Shown here: positions 1 through 6,925 of the stretch, piece after piece | Layout: each line of letters starts with the position of its first letter | Position numbering within the stretch: position 1 is the first letter of the stretch | DNA from: a bacterium HR20 | GTDB lineage: Bacteria; Bacteroidota; Ignavibacteria; Kapaibacteriales; NICIL-2 | Direction: 5' to 3' | NCBI GenBank assembly: GCA_002898675.1 | Contig: BEHW01000100.1 | Location: 1 to 7,231, forward strand | DNA length: 7,231 bases | Translations under genes and position numbers: made by a program | The notes under the pieces: generated by a model | Seen by the model: the letters and a program-made list of their open reading frames with translations, nothing else | Told to the model about the DNA's origin: nothing | Database searches by the model: none

Positions 1-757
1 CATAGCGACGTTCCCCGTCGGTCGCAAGCTCGACCCCCGCAAGGCGATCAAGTTCTGGGAAAATGTAGCGGAGCAGTCCGGTTTTATGGAGGATGATAAA
101 GCCAATGCTCGGTTTTGGTGCAGCGAGGATTTTGAGTAGCTCATCAGTGATTCGTTCCTGGGACACGATCGTAATTCGTTCTGCCATCTGCTTGATAGCA
201 TCGAAGGCATCCTCGGCAATACGAAAGTTGAGCTGTGCTGCAAAGCGTGCTGCTCGAACCATTCGGAGCGGATCTTCGTGGAATGTCTCCAACGGCGGAC
301 GCGGTGTGCGAAGCAGGCGACGCTCGAGATCAGCAAGTCCACCGGTCAAATCAATGATCGTGCCGGACTGCGGCCCAACAAGCGGAACTGCAAGCGCGTT
401 GACGGTGAAGTCTCTGCGGAAGATGTCATCTTCGAGCGTGCCATCGCTGGTGATTGGCTTGCGAGAATGCTCGTCGTAGACTTCCTTGCGGGTGCCAACA
501 AATTCCAGGCGATAGTCTCCAATCGGTACCATCGCAGTACGGAAGCGCTCGTAGATGACCGCTTTCGATCGGAAGTGCTTGGCTACTTTCTCTGCGAACG
601 TGAGTGCATCTCCCAGAACGGTGCAGTCAATATCTGTACGCGCTCTGCCAAGGAGCCGATCGCGCACATAGCCACCGACAAGGTAGAGCTGGACGCTATG
701 CCGCCGTGCCAATCGTTGTAACTTGCGAACAATCGGATCGTCGAGGGGAAACGTCAT
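1..757 (-). CDS. cca: CCA tRNA nucleotidyltransferase / poly(A) polymerase family protein, N-terminal part (cut by window edge)
   Basis: This is a class II nucleotidyltransferase that would add or repair the CCA end of tRNAs, or tail RNAs, in the cytoplasm. The frame runs from an ATG at 757 to the left edge with no stop, giving 252 complete codons. Visible motifs are the nucleotide-binding GGYVRD near residues 28-33, the metal-binding pair in TDID (Asp42 and Asp44), RRDFTVNA near 114-121, and the EDPLR form of the base-selecting EDxxR motif at 160-164. After these comes the helical RNA-binding region, ending in a PELDRL segment. Family members are usually around 400-500 residues, often with an HD-like domain next, so roughly the second half should lie outside the window. 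A GGAGG sits 19 nt before the ATG, too far for a normal ribosome-binding site, and no ATG, GTG or TTG lies between in frame, so the start is probable rather than certain. Sequence alone does not separate CCA-adding from A-adding or poly(A) activity. Confidence 0.93.
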   Translation of the reverse strand, partial: MTFPLDDPIVRKLQRLARRHSVQLYLVGGYVRDRLLGRARTDIDCTVLGDALTFAEKVAKHFRSKAVIYERFRTAMVPIGDYRLEFVGTRKEVYDEHSRKPITSDGTLEDDIFRRDFTVNALAVPLVGPQSGTIIDLTGGLADLERRLLRTPRPPLETFHEDPLRMVRAARFAAQLNFRIAEDAFDAIKQMAERITIVSQERITDELLKILAAPKPSIGFIILHKTGLLRYIFPELDRLAGVELATDGERRY

Positions 758-784
758 TGGATTGCAGAGTACGTAACCTCCCTG

Positions 785-792
785 CAAAATTA
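785..792 (-). promoter_or_regulatory. Putative Bacteroidota-type -7 promoter element for cca
   Basis: On the minus strand the octamer is TAATTTTG, an exact match to the TAnnTTTG -7 consensus used by the primary sigma factor of Bacteroidota. It ends 27 nt upstream of the cca ATG and lies downstream of the susD terminator, which is where a separate cca promoter is expected. No TTTG is found 19-21 nt further upstream, so the -33 half is missing or degenerate. The predicted transcript start is near 779-781 with a leader of about 20-25 nt. Confidence 0.45.
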
Positions 793-849
793 CCTGAGAC
801 CGAGCTCGACACGTGCATGCTTTGCAATTGGAATGGTATCGCAAATAAA

Positions 850-876
850 AAGCCCCTGCTCGCCGAACAGGGGCTT
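850..876 (-). terminator. Rho-independent terminator of the susCD transcript
   Basis: A perfect 9-bp inverted repeat, AAGCCCCTG paired with CAGGGGCTT, encloses a 9-nt loop. On the minus strand it is followed at once by a T-rich tract (TTTTTATTTG counted from the stem end). It begins 25 bp after the susD stop codon. There is no T tract on the plus side, so it should act only on minus-strand transcription. It separates the susCD unit from cca. Confidence 0.9.
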
Positions 877-901
877 CCCAATGGGAACATGCACAGCGAT
901 A

Positions 902-2308
902 CTATGGCCCTTGATCCCACCACATGGGAGTGAACTTCCAGTCAGCATTCGTCGATCCCGGCGGGATATTCTGGCCATTGAACAGCCGTTCGGACTGCGG
1001 CAACGGGAACCGTCGAGGAATGCGATTGCCCGTCAGCGGTGTAAGCGCTGGAATGTCCGTTCGCCGCCAATCTGTCCAGGTTTCGAATTGGGTGTAGAGC
1101 GCAATGTACTTCTGAGTCATGATGTGCCCGAGTGTGATATCACCCGAAGGGACAACGTCGGGATTGGCAAGGTACGTCGCAACGTCCGCATCTGCAACGC
1201 CGAACCACTGCATCGAAGCGCGGATCGCATCTTGGTAGGCAGTTTTCGCACCGCTCAGATCGCCGGTGCGGAACTTCGCTTCCGCCTCGATGAACTTCTG
1301 CTCGGCATAGGAGAGCAGAACGACCGGCGAGTTGATTGACGCATAGAATGATCCTAGTTGATCATTGTCTGGAATGGAATCTGTTGGTCGTTTCGGAGTA
1401 GCCCCGATCATTGGCCGCCGTGGATCCTGCAAGCGATTGAGCAACCGCGCAAAGAATGGCGCGATACGGATGTCATTGCGATCTTGGTCGAATCCATAGA
1501 GCGGGTTTGCATTCGTCACCGAGGTGCCAAAGCGCATCACCAAGTCATCAGTGTTATCGCTGAAGGCATTCGGCAAGAACGACAGTGCAGCAGCTGCGGC
1601 ATTCGCAGCGTCCCGCTTTGTCAGGTGAATGGCATACCGTGCCTTGAGCGCGTATGCAGCTTTTTTCCACTTGGCGAGATCTCCGCCGTAGAAATAATCA
1701 TCCGCACCAGGTTTGAAAACGGACTGCGCTGCATTGAGATTCTGCAATGCGGTGTCGAGCAAGCGACCAATCGTGAGGTAAATCTGCTGCTGCTGATCGT
1801 ACTTCGGGTGGGTATTGGCCTGCCCTTGGAATGCTTCAGAGAAGGGCACATCTCCGAATCCATCGGTCACAAGCCCAATCGAGTACGCCATCAAGATGCG
1901 TGCAATCCCTGCATAGTGTGGAGACTGCTGTGCATCTGCCTTCTTGATCAGCGTGTTGCAATTCCCCATGATGCGGTAGATGTTTTGCCAGTAATTGTCA
2001 ATGTCCCCTTCGCCAAGCGAGTAGTCTGCATAGTAGCCCAGATGCTGCCGATCCACTCCGCTGTGATGTTGGGTGTAGAGACTGGCAAAGCGACTCGGAT
2101 CGCTCCCGTGCTGCCATGCGAGGGAACCTTCGACAGCTGGCAGGAGCAAATCGAGCGACACGTCGGCGGGATTGTTGGGATTGACGTTGAGCGATGTATC
2201 CACCCACCGATCACACCCCGCAAGGAGAACGATGAGCCCCATGCTCACAGTGAAAGCAACCGACTTTGCAATCGCATTCATGGCTGAGTTTTTGAAATTG
2301 TTCAACAT
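902..2308 (-). CDS. SusD/RagB-family outer-membrane nutrient-binding lipoprotein
   Basis: This is the surface-exposed lipoprotein partner of the adjacent SusC-type transporter, expected to cap the barrel and capture substrate. From the chosen start it has 468 residues, normal to slightly short for the family. Residues 1-31 form a lipoprotein signal peptide ending in the lipobox LLAG-Cys32. The mature N-terminus has the usual NVNPNNP segment (about 41-47). TDGFGDVPFSEAF at 148-160 is the characteristic SusD conserved block, and its form plus the following PKYDQQQQIY stretch fits the SusD-like_2 type (Pfam PF12771). The C-terminus has the typical RIPRRFPLPQSE motif. The start at 2308 is preferred because GGAGG lies 7 nt upstream; the in-frame ATG at 2314 almost touches that GGAGG, and a longer frame from 2404 would overlap susC and precede the signal peptide. 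It lies 13 bp after the susC stop, so translational coupling is likely. The substrate cannot be deduced. Confidence 0.95.
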   Translation of the reverse strand: MLNNFKNSAMNAIAKSVAFTVSMGLIVLLAGCDRWVDTSLNVNPNNPADVSLDLLLPAVEGSLAWQHGSDPSRFASLYTQHHSGVDRQHLGYYADYSLGEGDIDNYWQNIYRIMGNCNTLIKKADAQQSPHYAGIARILMAYSIGLVTDGFGDVPFSEAFQGQANTHPKYDQQQQIYLTIGRLLDTALQNLNAAQSVFKPGADDYFYGGDLAKWKKAAYALKARYAIHLTKRDAANAAAAALSFLPNAFSDNTDDLVMRFGTSVTNANPLYGFDQDRNDIRIAPFFARLLNRLQDPRRPMIGATPKRPTDSIPDNDQLGSFYASINSPVVLLSYAEQKFIEAEAKFRTGDLSGAKTAYQDAIRASMQWFGVADADVATYLANPDVVPSGDITLGHIMTQKYIALYTQFETWTDWRRTDIPALTPLTGNRIPRRFPLPQSERLFNGQNIPPGSTNADWKFTPMWWDQGP

Positions 2309-2314
2309 TGTCAT

Positions 2315-2320
2315 TCCTCC
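2315..2320 (-). promoter_or_regulatory. Strong ribosome-binding site deciding the susD start
   Basis: Minus-strand GGAGGA sits in the 13-bp gap between the susC TAA and susD. Two in-frame ATGs follow, at 2314 and 2308. The spacing is 1 nt or less to the first and 7 nt from GGAGG to the second, which favours 2308. Many Bacteroidota genes lack a strong Shine-Dalgarno sequence, so one here is notable. Confidence 0.7.
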
Positions 2321-2321
2321 G

Positions 2322-5300
2322 TTAGAAGTTCGCCCGAATACCGAAGCCGTAGGAGCGAATGCCGGGATTGTTGAAGTAATCAATCCCTTGACCGTTGACA
2401 GCACCGACCAGTGATGTCTCTGGATCGACGCCGGTGTACTTGGTGCTCAGGAAAAGATTCCTCCCTGTCAGGAAGATGTCAATTCCTTTGACGAAACCGA
2501 GAGCATTGGTGACCGCACCTGGCAAACGGTACGAAAGTGTAACTTCACGCAAACGGATCCAACCGGCATCTTCCACGTAGGGTTCAGTGTTGTTCGCAGT
2601 GAAGGAATTTGCACGCGTTCGCCAGAAGGTTTGATCGGCGCCGTTTGGCAGTGGCTTTGTGTTCGGAACGTAGGTCACATTGCCTTGGTCGTCCACTTGC
2701 TCGACGACGCCCTCGACGACACCATCGCGGATGGTTACCCCTGCGAATGTTCCATTGAGTGCACCTCGATTCTCGGTAACTTTCGCGGTACCAAAGAACA
2801 CCAGTGCGCCTTTGGTCCCATTCCACATCTTGCCGCCTTGTTTCCAGTCAAGCACAGCTGAAAGTGACAACCCACCGTAGGAAATCGTCAGGTTGCCGCC
2901 CAAAATCCAGTCGGGAAGGAATGATCCCCACCCACGCTCGTTGGGATCCACAATCGGCAGCCCATTGGCATCGACAACGATTCGGCCCTGTGGATCTCGC
3001 TTCCACCCTGGGCCATAGATCTGTCCGTAGGGTTTCCCTATATCAGCACGAACGGATGTGCCAACAAATCCTGCGAGAAAGATCGTTTGAATTCCCGGTG
3101 CCAAGCTCTCGACGGTGTTGTTGAAGGTCGAAAAGTTCACATCGAGCCCGATGTTCCAATCTTCGTCGCGGTATGGGACCAGGTGCAGCACTGCCTCGAT
3201 GCCGCTATTTTTCATTGTCCCCGCGTTGAGAAATTGGAACGGGAAGCCGGTTGTGGAGGAAATTGGCACCTGGAGAATTTGGTCAACGTTCCGCGTTTGA
3301 TACCATGTGACATCCAGCCCAATACGGTTCTCGAAGAATTTCAACTCAATCCCAGCCTCGATTTCCTCTCGCTTTTCTGGGCGCAGGCTATTATTCCCCA
3401 GCGTTGCAGCTTGGATGAAACCAGGCACCCCATTGAGTGGCCACTGGATCGGGGTACCGACCCAACCGTCACTAATCGTGGCACGCGTAAAAGGTGTGGT
3501 CAATGCATAGAGCGGTGCGTCACTTCCTACTGTGGCGTAGGATACACGAAGCTTACCGAAAGAGAGGAAGCTCTCCTCCTCTTTGAAGAGCTCGGAGAAG
3601 ACAAAGCTCGCCGAAATATTGCCATACCCGAACGCGTTGTTGCCTTTCGGTAATGTCGTTGAACGCTCGACACGATAGCTGCCGTTGAGGTAAAGCATCT
3701 CGCGGAACGAGAGCTGCGCATCGAAGAACGTCCCCAATCGGCGGAGCGTACCGTTGCTTGCATACGGTGTGTAGCTGACTGCATTGCTGATGTCGTAGAA
3801 CTTCGGCACAGTCAATTGGTCACCGACCACGCCTGCTGAGAGGAAGTCATTATGGAAAATTTGTGCGCCGAGCGTTAGCCGGGCTTGGATGTCGCTGGTC
3901 ACTTCCCGTTTGAAGGTGAGCAGAAGGTCAGCGTTGATATTGCGGTTGCGGACGTCACCGAGGACAACACGCCCTGCAGGAGCTGTCGCGGAGTTGATCG
4001 CAATGATGTTCTTTTCTTGCGTTGCGTATTGATCCATCCCCACGCGGAATGTTGCAGAAAAATCACCAATCGCATCTTGCCCGAACCAGCTTTCGGGGTA
4101 GTAATCCAACTGGGCAGAACCGATGAAACGATCGGTCGCATCGGTGTATGCATTTTGCGTCACGGTCCAGAATGGGTTGTCATAGACTCCATACCCACGA
4201 TAGGTACGCTGGCGGCCATCCGGGAAGCTATATGCATCGGGATGATTGACAGCATCGGTGCCATAGCCGTTCGAATTATCGAACGTCGGCGGTGTCCGCA
4301 AGAGCCCCAGCATGACACCCGAAAGGTTCGAACCTTTTTGCACCCGTCGCCCACCGGTGCGTGTGTACTGCGCTGAAGCATTGAGTTTGAGGTCGCTCCG
4401 GAGATTGACATCTCCGTTGAGGCGAAGCGAGGTACGCTGAAAGTCCGTAAGCGGTATGACGCCTGTTGTCCGTGCATCGGTGATGCCGAAGTAGTACGAC
4501 CCCCAGCTTGACCCCGAGGAAATGGCAAGGCTATGCGTCGTCGTCCCACCCGTCATAAAGAAGTTCTTCGGGTTGTCATAGGGTGTTACAGGCTTACCAT
4601 TCGGTGCGTCGGAAACTCCCTTGATGGTTCCATTTTTATCCCAAGGATTCGGCGTCGTCGGATCGTAGCGAAGCGTATCAATGAGTGCACCCCAGGAAGC
4701 AGCTTGCCCCGTTTGTGGTCCCTGATAGCGACCATTGAGACCTTGTGAGTATTTCATTTGCAGCTCGGGGAGCTTATTGACTTGGTCGAACGTTGTGTTG
4801 TAGGAGTATTGGACGTTGACCGTCCCATCACGCCGCCCTTTCTTCGTAGTGATAACAATCGCCCCTGCCGAGGCAGCCAGACCGTAGAGCGAAGTCGCCG
4901 CCGCCCCTTTGAGCACGTTGATACTCTCGATGTCATCAGGGTTGATGTCGAGTATCCGGGACACTTGATCCACGTTCGCAACCGCATTGCCGGCTGAGCC
5001 CTCTGCTGCATTCGATGCATTGGTAAAAGCTGCGTAGTCGGAGTTATCAATGAGCACACCATCAACAACGAAGGCCGGCTGGTTGTTGAACGTTATTGAG
5101 TTGATTCCCCGAAGGCGGATGTACGACGCAGAGCCTGGCGAACCCGAAGAGGAATTGATCTGCACCCCGGCAACTTTGCCGACAAGTGCGTTGACCAGAT
5201 TCTGCTCGCGGTTCTGCGAGATACTCGTTCCGCTGATTTCCTGCGTGGCATATCCCAACGACCGCTTCTCCCGCTCGATCCCGACAGCAGTCACAACGAC

Positions 5301-5648
5301 CTTCTGCAGTTCGAGCACGTCGTTCTTCAAGTAGATCGTGACGTTATCGCGACCTGCAACGTTGACCTCCTCGGTGACTTTCCCAACCAAACTCACCACG
5401 AGAATCTGCGAGGAATTGGTCGGCACATCAATGGAGAATTCACCATCCGAACGGCGGACAACCGTTCCAACCTTTGTGCCCTTGACTTTGATGACCGCCC
5501 CTAACAGCGGCTCCTTCGTTTCAGCGTCGAGGACTTTGCCTGTCACCCGGCGCACATCCTGTGCATGGAGGAACGTAGCACTGCCAACGAGTGCAATCAC
5601 AGAGAGCACTGCAGCGCACCTGCCAAGAATCCGAAACAACGGCTTCAT
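2322..5648 (-). CDS. SusC/RagA-family TonB-dependent outer-membrane transporter
   Basis: This is a large beta-barrel that imports a bound nutrient through the outer membrane using TonB-transmitted energy. It has 1108 residues from the ATG at 5648, typical for SusC. In order: a signal peptide (about 1-29, ending FLHA before Gln30); a carboxypeptidase-D-like regulatory domain (about 32-110, with VTGKVLDAETKEPLLGA and a SDGEFSIDV strand); a TonB-box-like KVVVTAVG at 116-123 followed by the family signature RSLGYATQEI; a plug domain with the conserved DDIESINVLKGAAATSLYG; and a long barrel with LRPEKREEIEAGIELKF and a C-terminal NNPGIRSYGFGIRANF. The final Phe suits the outer-membrane insertion signal. 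A TTG 33 nt upstream would add 11 residues ahead of the signal peptide, so the ATG is preferred. It is followed 13 bp later by susD. No truncation or frameshift is visible. No catabolic genes adjoin it, so the substrate (glycan, peptide or other) is unknown. Confidence 0.96.
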   Translation of the reverse strand: MKPLFRILGRCAAVLSVIALVGSATFLHAQDVRRVTGKVLDAETKEPLLGAVIKVKGTKVGTVVRRSDGEFSIDVPTNSSQILVVSLVGKVTEEVNVAGRDNVTIYLKNDVLELQKVVVTAVGIEREKRSLGYATQEISGTSISQNREQNLVNALVGKVAGVQINSSSGSPGSASYIRLRGINSITFNNQPAFVVDGVLIDNSDYAAFTNASNAAEGSAGNAVANVDQVSRILDINPDDIESINVLKGAAATSLYGLAASAGAIVITTKKGRRDGTVNVQYSYNTTFDQVNKLPELQMKYSQGLNGRYQGPQTGQAASWGALIDTLRYDPTTPNPWDKNGTIKGVSDAPNGKPVTPYDNPKNFFMTGGTTTHSLAISSGSSWGSYYFGITDARTTGVIPLTDFQRTSLRLNGDVNLRSDLKLNASAQYTRTGGRRVQKGSNLSGVMLGLLRTPPTFDNSNGYGTDAVNHPDAYSFPDGRQRTYRGYGVYDNPFWTVTQNAYTDATDRFIGSAQLDYYPESWFGQDAIGDFSATFRVGMDQYATQEKNIIAINSATAPAGRVVLGDVRNRNINADLLLTFKREVTSDIQARLTLGAQIFHNDFLSAGVVGDQLTVPKFYDISNAVSYTPYASNGTLRRLGTFFDAQLSFREMLYLNGSYRVERSTTLPKGNNAFGYGNISASFVFSELFKEEESFLSFGKLRVSYATVGSDAPLYALTTPFTRATISDGWVGTPIQWPLNGVPGFIQAATLGNNSLRPEKREEIEAGIELKFFENRIGLDVTWYQTRNVDQILQVPISSTTGFPFQFLNAGTMKNSGIEAVLHLVPYRDEDWNIGLDVNFSTFNNTVESLAPGIQTIFLAGFVGTSVRADIGKPYGQIYGPGWKRDPQGRIVVDANGLPIVDPNERGWGSFLPDWILGGNLTISYGGLSLSAVLDWKQGGKMWNGTKGALVFFGTAKVTENRGALNGTFAGVTIRDGVVEGVVEQVDDQGNVTYVPNTKPLPNGADQTFWRTRANSFTANNTEPYVEDAGWIRLREVTLSYRLPGAVTNALGFVKGIDIFLTGRNLFLSTKYTGVDPETSLVGAVNGQGIDYFNNPGIRSYGFGIRANF

Positions 5649-5805
5649 ACAAATGCCCACAAAATGGTTCGACAAACACAACTCATCGGGGTGAGAGTGT
5701 CCCGCTTCCAGGGCCTTCGTGATGCCTCAAAACGCGTGGTGGTGTGTGGTTGCCTCCATCCTCCCGGCGCAAACATACAACACCGAGGGAGAATTTACAC
5801 TCGCG
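5649..5805. other. ychF-susC intergenic region and probable susC leader
   Basis: This 157-bp gap lies between the ychF stop and the susC start. It holds one consensus -7 element and a possible 10-codon mini-ORF. If transcription starts just after the -7 element, the susC mRNA has a leader of about 115-118 nt. Short stems are possible, for example CGGG pairing with CCCG around a 10-nt loop near 5686-5703, but nothing matches a riboswitch class I can recognise. There is no convincing terminator for ychF, and no strong ribosome-binding site directly before the susC ATG. Confidence 0.6.
5770..5777 (-). promoter_or_regulatory. Putative Bacteroidota-type -7 promoter element for susCD
   Basis: The minus strand reads TATGTTTG, an exact match to the Bacteroidota -7 consensus TAnnTTTG. 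It lies 121 bp before the susC ATG, inside the only sizeable gap upstream of the transporter pair. The expected -33 TTTG at 19-21 nt upstream is not present (AGTG or similar), so the promoter may be weak, activated, or read by an alternative sigma factor. The predicted transcript start is around 5763-5766. Confidence 0.5.
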
Positions 5806-6894
5806 TTACACATTGAAGCGGAAATAGACAATATCTCCATCAGCAATGACGTACTCCCGCCCCTCGATGCGATAGAGGCCTGCATCGCGCACCGCTTGCT
5901 CGGATCCAAGCCGCTCCCAATCGGCATAGCTCATCACCTCAGCACGGATGAAGCCTTTCTCAAAATCTGAGTGAATGACTCCCGCTGCCTCCGGTGCACG
6001 TGTGCCTGCTCGTACCGTCCATGCATGCGCTTCTTTCGGTCCTGCAGTAAAGAACGTGATCAGTCCCAAGAGACGATAGGCACGTTCGATGAGCCGATCC
6101 AGCGCTGGACGTTCCATGCCAAGCTCAGCCAGGAAGAATGCGCGTTCCTCTGATGGAAGTGTGGCGATCTCTGCTTCGATCTTGCCGCAGAGCACAACAA
6201 CATCTGCGCCTCGTTGGGCTGCGTAGGAGCGCACTGCTTCGACCATGCTGTTTCCGGTGCGGAACCCCTGCTCGTCAGTGTTGGCTACGTAGAGGACCGG
6301 CTTGGCTGTGAGCAAAAACAACTCAGAAAAAATTCGGCGCTCGTCGTCGGAGTCGAGTGAAAACGTTCGCCCAGGCTCTCCTTGGTTCAGGTGCGCTTCC
6401 AATCGCTCTAATAGTGCGAGCTCTCGAGCTGATTCGCTTTGCTTTTTCCGTGCCAATGATTCTTTGCGACGTTGGACGGTCTCCATGTCTTTCAAGAGCA
6501 GCTCGGTCTCAATGACAGCAATGTCGCGAAGTGGTTCGACGCTGCCTGCAACATGCACCACGTGCGTGTCGTCGAAGCACCGCACAACGTGCACAATTGC
6601 ATGCACCTGGCGAATGTGTGAGAGAAATTGATTGCCTAATCCTTCCCCACGCGATGCTCCTTCGACTAATCCGGCAATGTCCACAAACTGCACCGTCGCG
6701 GGCACGACCTTTGCGCTATTGTACGCCTTCGCCAAACGATACAGCCGCTCGTCGGGTACAGGAACAATCCCAATGTTTGGCTCAATTGTGCAGAAAGGAT
6801 AGTTTTCTGCCGGAATGTTATTCGCCGTCAGAGCATTGAAGAGCGTGGATTTGCCAACGTTCGGCAGCCCAACAATGCCACATGCTACTGCCAT
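5806..6894 (-). CDS. ychF: Ribosome-binding ATPase YchF (redox-regulated OLA1/YchF family)
   Basis: This cytoplasmic P-loop NTPase of the Obg-related YchF/OLA1 group binds the ribosome and prefers ATP over GTP. The 362 residues match the usual full length. The P-loop GLPNVGKS is at 9-16. The G3 region DIAGL at 72-76 carries Leu in place of the catalytic Gln of classical GTPases, as expected for this hydrophobic-substituted group. NTDE at 205-208 occupies the G4 position, replacing NKxD, which fits relaxed base specificity. A charged helical region around 129-170 corresponds to the family's coiled-coil insertion. The C-terminal TGS domain covers about 275-362, with ITFFTAGPKEAHAWTV at its start and a GDIVYFRFNV end. 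The start is the ATG at 6894, with CGGAGC just upstream (close spacing). It follows the preceding minus-strand gene after 31 bp, suggesting cotranscription. No anomaly is seen. Confidence 0.98.
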   Translation of the reverse strand: MAVACGIVGLPNVGKSTLFNALTANNIPAENYPFCTIEPNIGIVPVPDERLYRLAKAYNSAKVVPATVQFVDIAGLVEGASRGEGLGNQFLSHIRQVHAIVHVVRCFDDTHVVHVAGSVEPLRDIAVIETELLLKDMETVQRRKESLARKKQSESARELALLERLEAHLNQGEPGRTFSLDSDDERRIFSELFLLTAKPVLYVANTDEQGFRTGNSMVEAVRSYAAQRGADVVVLCGKIEAEIATLPSEERAFFLAELGMERPALDRLIERAYRLLGLITFFTAGPKEAHAWTVRAGTRAPEAAGVIHSDFEKGFIRAEVMSYADWERLGSEQAVRDAGLYRIEGREYVIADGDIVYFRFNV

Positions 6895-6925
6895 TGCTCC
6901 GAAAACTCGCTATGGTGGTGACTGT

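Noticed and set aside
696..978. Short minus-strand frames spanning the susD-cca gap
   Set aside because: They read through the susD terminator hairpin and the starts or ends of recognised genes in another frame, with no supporting motif.
93..1339. Overlapping plus-strand frames at the left end (93-479, 278-721, 604-933, 833-1339)
   Set aside because: They are antisense to cca and susD, and two of them run across the terminator and promoter region. The minus-strand readings give clear family motifs; these do not.
1358..2287. 309-codon plus-strand open frame
   Set aside because: It lies wholly antisense to susD. Its translation is rich in Ile, Arg and Cys, shows no recognisable domain, and mirrors the susD codon structure. 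It is a shadow frame.
2309..2404. N-terminal extension of SusD into the susC coding region
   Set aside because: The extra 32 residues lie ahead of a clear lipoprotein signal peptide, and the well-spaced GGAGG selects the ATG at 2308.
3087..3653. 188-codon plus-strand open frame
   Set aside because: It is antisense to the SusC barrel region, has no domain-like composition and no plausible ribosome-binding site or promoter.
5649..5681. TTG-initiated 11-residue N-terminal extension of SusC
   Set aside because: The extension precedes a complete signal peptide that begins properly at the ATG at 5648, so the longer product would have an atypical N-terminus.
5649..5770. Possible riboswitch in the susC leader
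   Set aside because: I looked for the conserved cores of cobalamin, TPP and SAM elements and found none. The possible stems are short and ambiguous.
5778..5808. Possible terminator just after ychF
   Set aside because: No stable inverted repeat followed by a T tract is present on the minus strand, so read-through into susC cannot be excluded.
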